Shown: positions 63,601 through 64,000 of the stretch, piece after piece | How positions within the stretch are numbered: the first letter of the stretch is position 1 | Layout of the letters: each line of letters opens with the position of its first letter | Origin: Chitinophagales bacterium | GTDB lineage: Bacteria > Bacteroidota > Bacteroidia > Chitinophagales > UBA2359 | DNA length: 64,000 nt | Assembly (NCBI GenBank): GCA_041392475.1 | Contig: JAWKLZ010000001.1 | Coordinates: 1,364,001-1,428,000 of the forward strand | Reading direction: 5' to 3' | Position numbers and translations under genes: made by a program | The notes under the pieces: model-generated | Told to the model about the DNA's origin: nothing | Database searches by the model: none | What the model saw: only the letters and a program-made list of their open reading frames with translations

Positions 63601-64000
63601 GCGAAGGCGAAAGTGTAGAACTCTCTGTAAATGAAATTTTTGAAAGTTATCTTTGGTCAAATGAAAGCGAAAATCCCAGTATTTCAGTCAATCAAACGGG
63701 TATATATTCGGTTATCGTAACCGACTCAAATGGATGTACTGCAATGGATGAAGTGAGCATTGAAGTGAATCCACTACCGACTCCAACTATTGAAGGCAAC
63801 TTATTTTTCTGTGAAGGAGCAAGCACAACTTTATCCGTTGCAGCCATTTACACAAAAATAATCTGGTCCAATAGCATGACCACTCCAAGCATTGAAGTGA
63901 ATAGTGCGGGAACTTACAAGGTAGTGGTCACGGACGAAAATGGCTGTACGGGAACGAATGAAGTTGAAGTAATCGCTCATCCCCTACCCTCTCCAATCAT
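60612..64000 (+). CDS. Secreted zinc metalloprotease with TIG and Ig-like repeats, 3' end beyond window
   Basis: The frame from ATG 60612 is open to the window end (at least 1129 residues). Signal peptide SPILLFFGIVLFLTLLSSTK ... VGQ. A domain of unclear type follows (IIVLGHLKNQFPYWDAENSR). Residues about 235-320 are an IPT/TIG fold (MSPNPAHGGTVNPANYLTIN). Residues about 330-540 are a metzincin protease with HELGHLHGLGH at 483-493 (His483, His487, His493 zinc ligands, Glu484 catalytic) and the Met-turn HYVMSNG. From residue 568 eight complete Ig-like repeats of about 69 residues follow. A T9SS sorting domain is expected after the window. It most resembles matrixin-type proteases. Confidence 0.92.
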   Translation, partial: MIKNINSPILLFFGIVLFLTLLSSTKAVGQCMTYPVSIEEKEKNAPIIVLGHLKNQFPYWDAENSRIYTLNVIEVTAYFKGNNGATEIGVITTGGVVGADALHVFPRFDIYPRNEYIFFLQGDNQIIDNKNIRKKRPSFLQSETYADAQGAITKQFGLYSELHNNTKYEEQAQFDRITHLTKQSITTPDGKPFLPRTQADNKLLEELGKKKGQVKLKNPLFKDLINNPSFSLLPINTMSPNPAHGGTVNPANYLTINGSGFGTQDAVYYANADNGGQTMVASAYASDVLFWTNTSIQEKVNQNAGTGTVQVNGITSSNVLQVDWAHNCIENAYSGFSEVTRQRYFLVDMDTQGGYTFHYNTNFNNNTAAKAAFERALESWRCATHINWKPSTTTTNISSSNSADDISIITFNTGLPSGILGRSYSYFSGTATGVCNQENTLWWARKIDIEFDSPPTNGATWNFGPAPSTPFALTYDFESVALHELGHLHGLGHTIGANNDVMHYVMSNGTDNRILSMEDIAGGNAKMAYSTDNNEYCFFPNNFSEEMIALNSSNCSLSGGCLPIAVNITGNSSFCPGQSTSLNAGSYSASDSYDWSTNATSQTINVSTAGTYTVIVTDINGCTGTDSFTVTQTNEPQPNITGELSFCVGENTTLTAGDVYSSYLWSTGATSFAIMINTPGTYTLTVTDANGCTGTDTVIVSADSLPQPQITGENGFCPNETIELFAGSGFQSYLWSTGQTTPLINVGAEGIYTVTVTNSNGCSNTDTHTVFAHTPPIPNVQGDTFFCNGSNAFIFADNGFSAYLWSNGAITSGTNVSQSGTYSVLVTDSNGCTATDEIVVIKQPTPNPNITGNLQICNGSTTTLTANTGFNAYNWSNGGTSNNITVNQAGTYSVTVTDGNGCTGTQTVVVELIAELQPEIEGDLTICQGDNTLLTLNQTYSSYLWSNGSTNPSISVNQAGTYNVTVVDENGCTGTDEVTVVTNNLPQVNIEGGGSICEGESVELSVNEIFESYLWSNESENPSISVNQTGIYSVIVTDSNGCTAMDEVSIEVNPLPTPTIEGNLFFCEGASTTLSVAAIYTKIIWSNSMTTPSIEVNSAGTYKVVVTDENGCTGTNEVEVIAHPLPSPI
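62313..63978 (+). repeat. Eight tandem Ig-like repeat units within the metalloprotease gene
   Basis: Each unit of about 207 bases encodes ITG...FC.G....L......SYLWSNG.T...I.V...GTYSVTVTD.NGCTGTD...V. The units differ enough at DNA level (for example DWSTNATS, LWSNGSTN, IWSNSMTT) to be an old array. A ninth begins at the window edge. Confidence 0.85.

Noticed and set aside
62313..63978. Regular repeats that might be taken for a CRISPR or DNA repeat array
   Set aside because: The period (about 207 bases) keeps the reading frame and the units are diverged Ig-like protein repeats, not identical short DNA repeats with spacers.

Overview
The window is chromosomal DNA of a Bacteroidota bacterium, most likely a gliding, polymer-degrading member of the Saprospiria/Chitinophagia side of the phylum. 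The evidence is many large secreted proteins with type IX secretion system (T9SS) C-terminal sorting domains, one type-B (gliding-motility-associated) sorting domain, SprB-like repeats, DM13 and DUF4105 proteins, promoter boxes of the TAnnTTTG type, and a tmRNA tag ending YAMAA. No rRNA or tRNA gene and no CRISPR array was found.

Layout. 0-1 kb: 3' end of a bifunctional-nuclease gene, a terminator and the tmRNA gene. 1.0-8.3 kb: a compact four-gene block (zinc-finger anti-sigma-like protein, sigma-70-like protein, secreted crystallin/PLAT protein, TPR-CHAT cysteine protease) lying exactly between two direct copies of the last 47 bases of hemB; this is the best candidate for an undescribed system. 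8.2-12.5 kb: housekeeping and envelope genes (hemB, SanA/YdcF-like, M20 amidohydrolase, outer-membrane barrel, DM13 lipoprotein). 12.5-34 kb: a T9SS cargo region with five large secreted proteins, a CarH-like MerR regulator, xisI with a remnant of xisH, a glycosidase-like propeller, an esterase and a BBE-like flavoprotein. Near-identical sorting-domain tails and intergenic DNA are shared by two of these cargo genes, and one cargo gene carries a G7 tract that puts its signal peptide out of frame.

34-45.5 kb: DUF2064 glycosyltransferase, cytochrome P450, DUF4105 protein, GT2 and GT39-like glycosyltransferases, a thioredoxin-like protein, and a two-gene operon of a membrane-anchored seven-bladed propeller and an outer-membrane barrel. 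45.5-51 kb: a rearranged tract with three copies of one T9SS sorting-domain cassette, two copies of another gene fragment, a group II intron whose ends can be set against the uninterrupted paralogous site, and an Axe/Txe-YoeB toxin-antitoxin pair. 51-64 kb: another T9SS protein, MscS channel, MocR regulator, a three-gene DinB / DinB-cupin-GNAT / ATP-grasp group, a type-B sorting-domain protein, and a large zinc metalloprotease with at least eight Ig-like repeats that runs off the window.

A family of palindromic repeats with nested inverted repeats and compensating arm changes is scattered through intergenic gaps (0.3, 13.7, 14.7, 35.3, 39.5, 55.5 kb). All functional assignments rest on reading motifs by eye; no database search was run.
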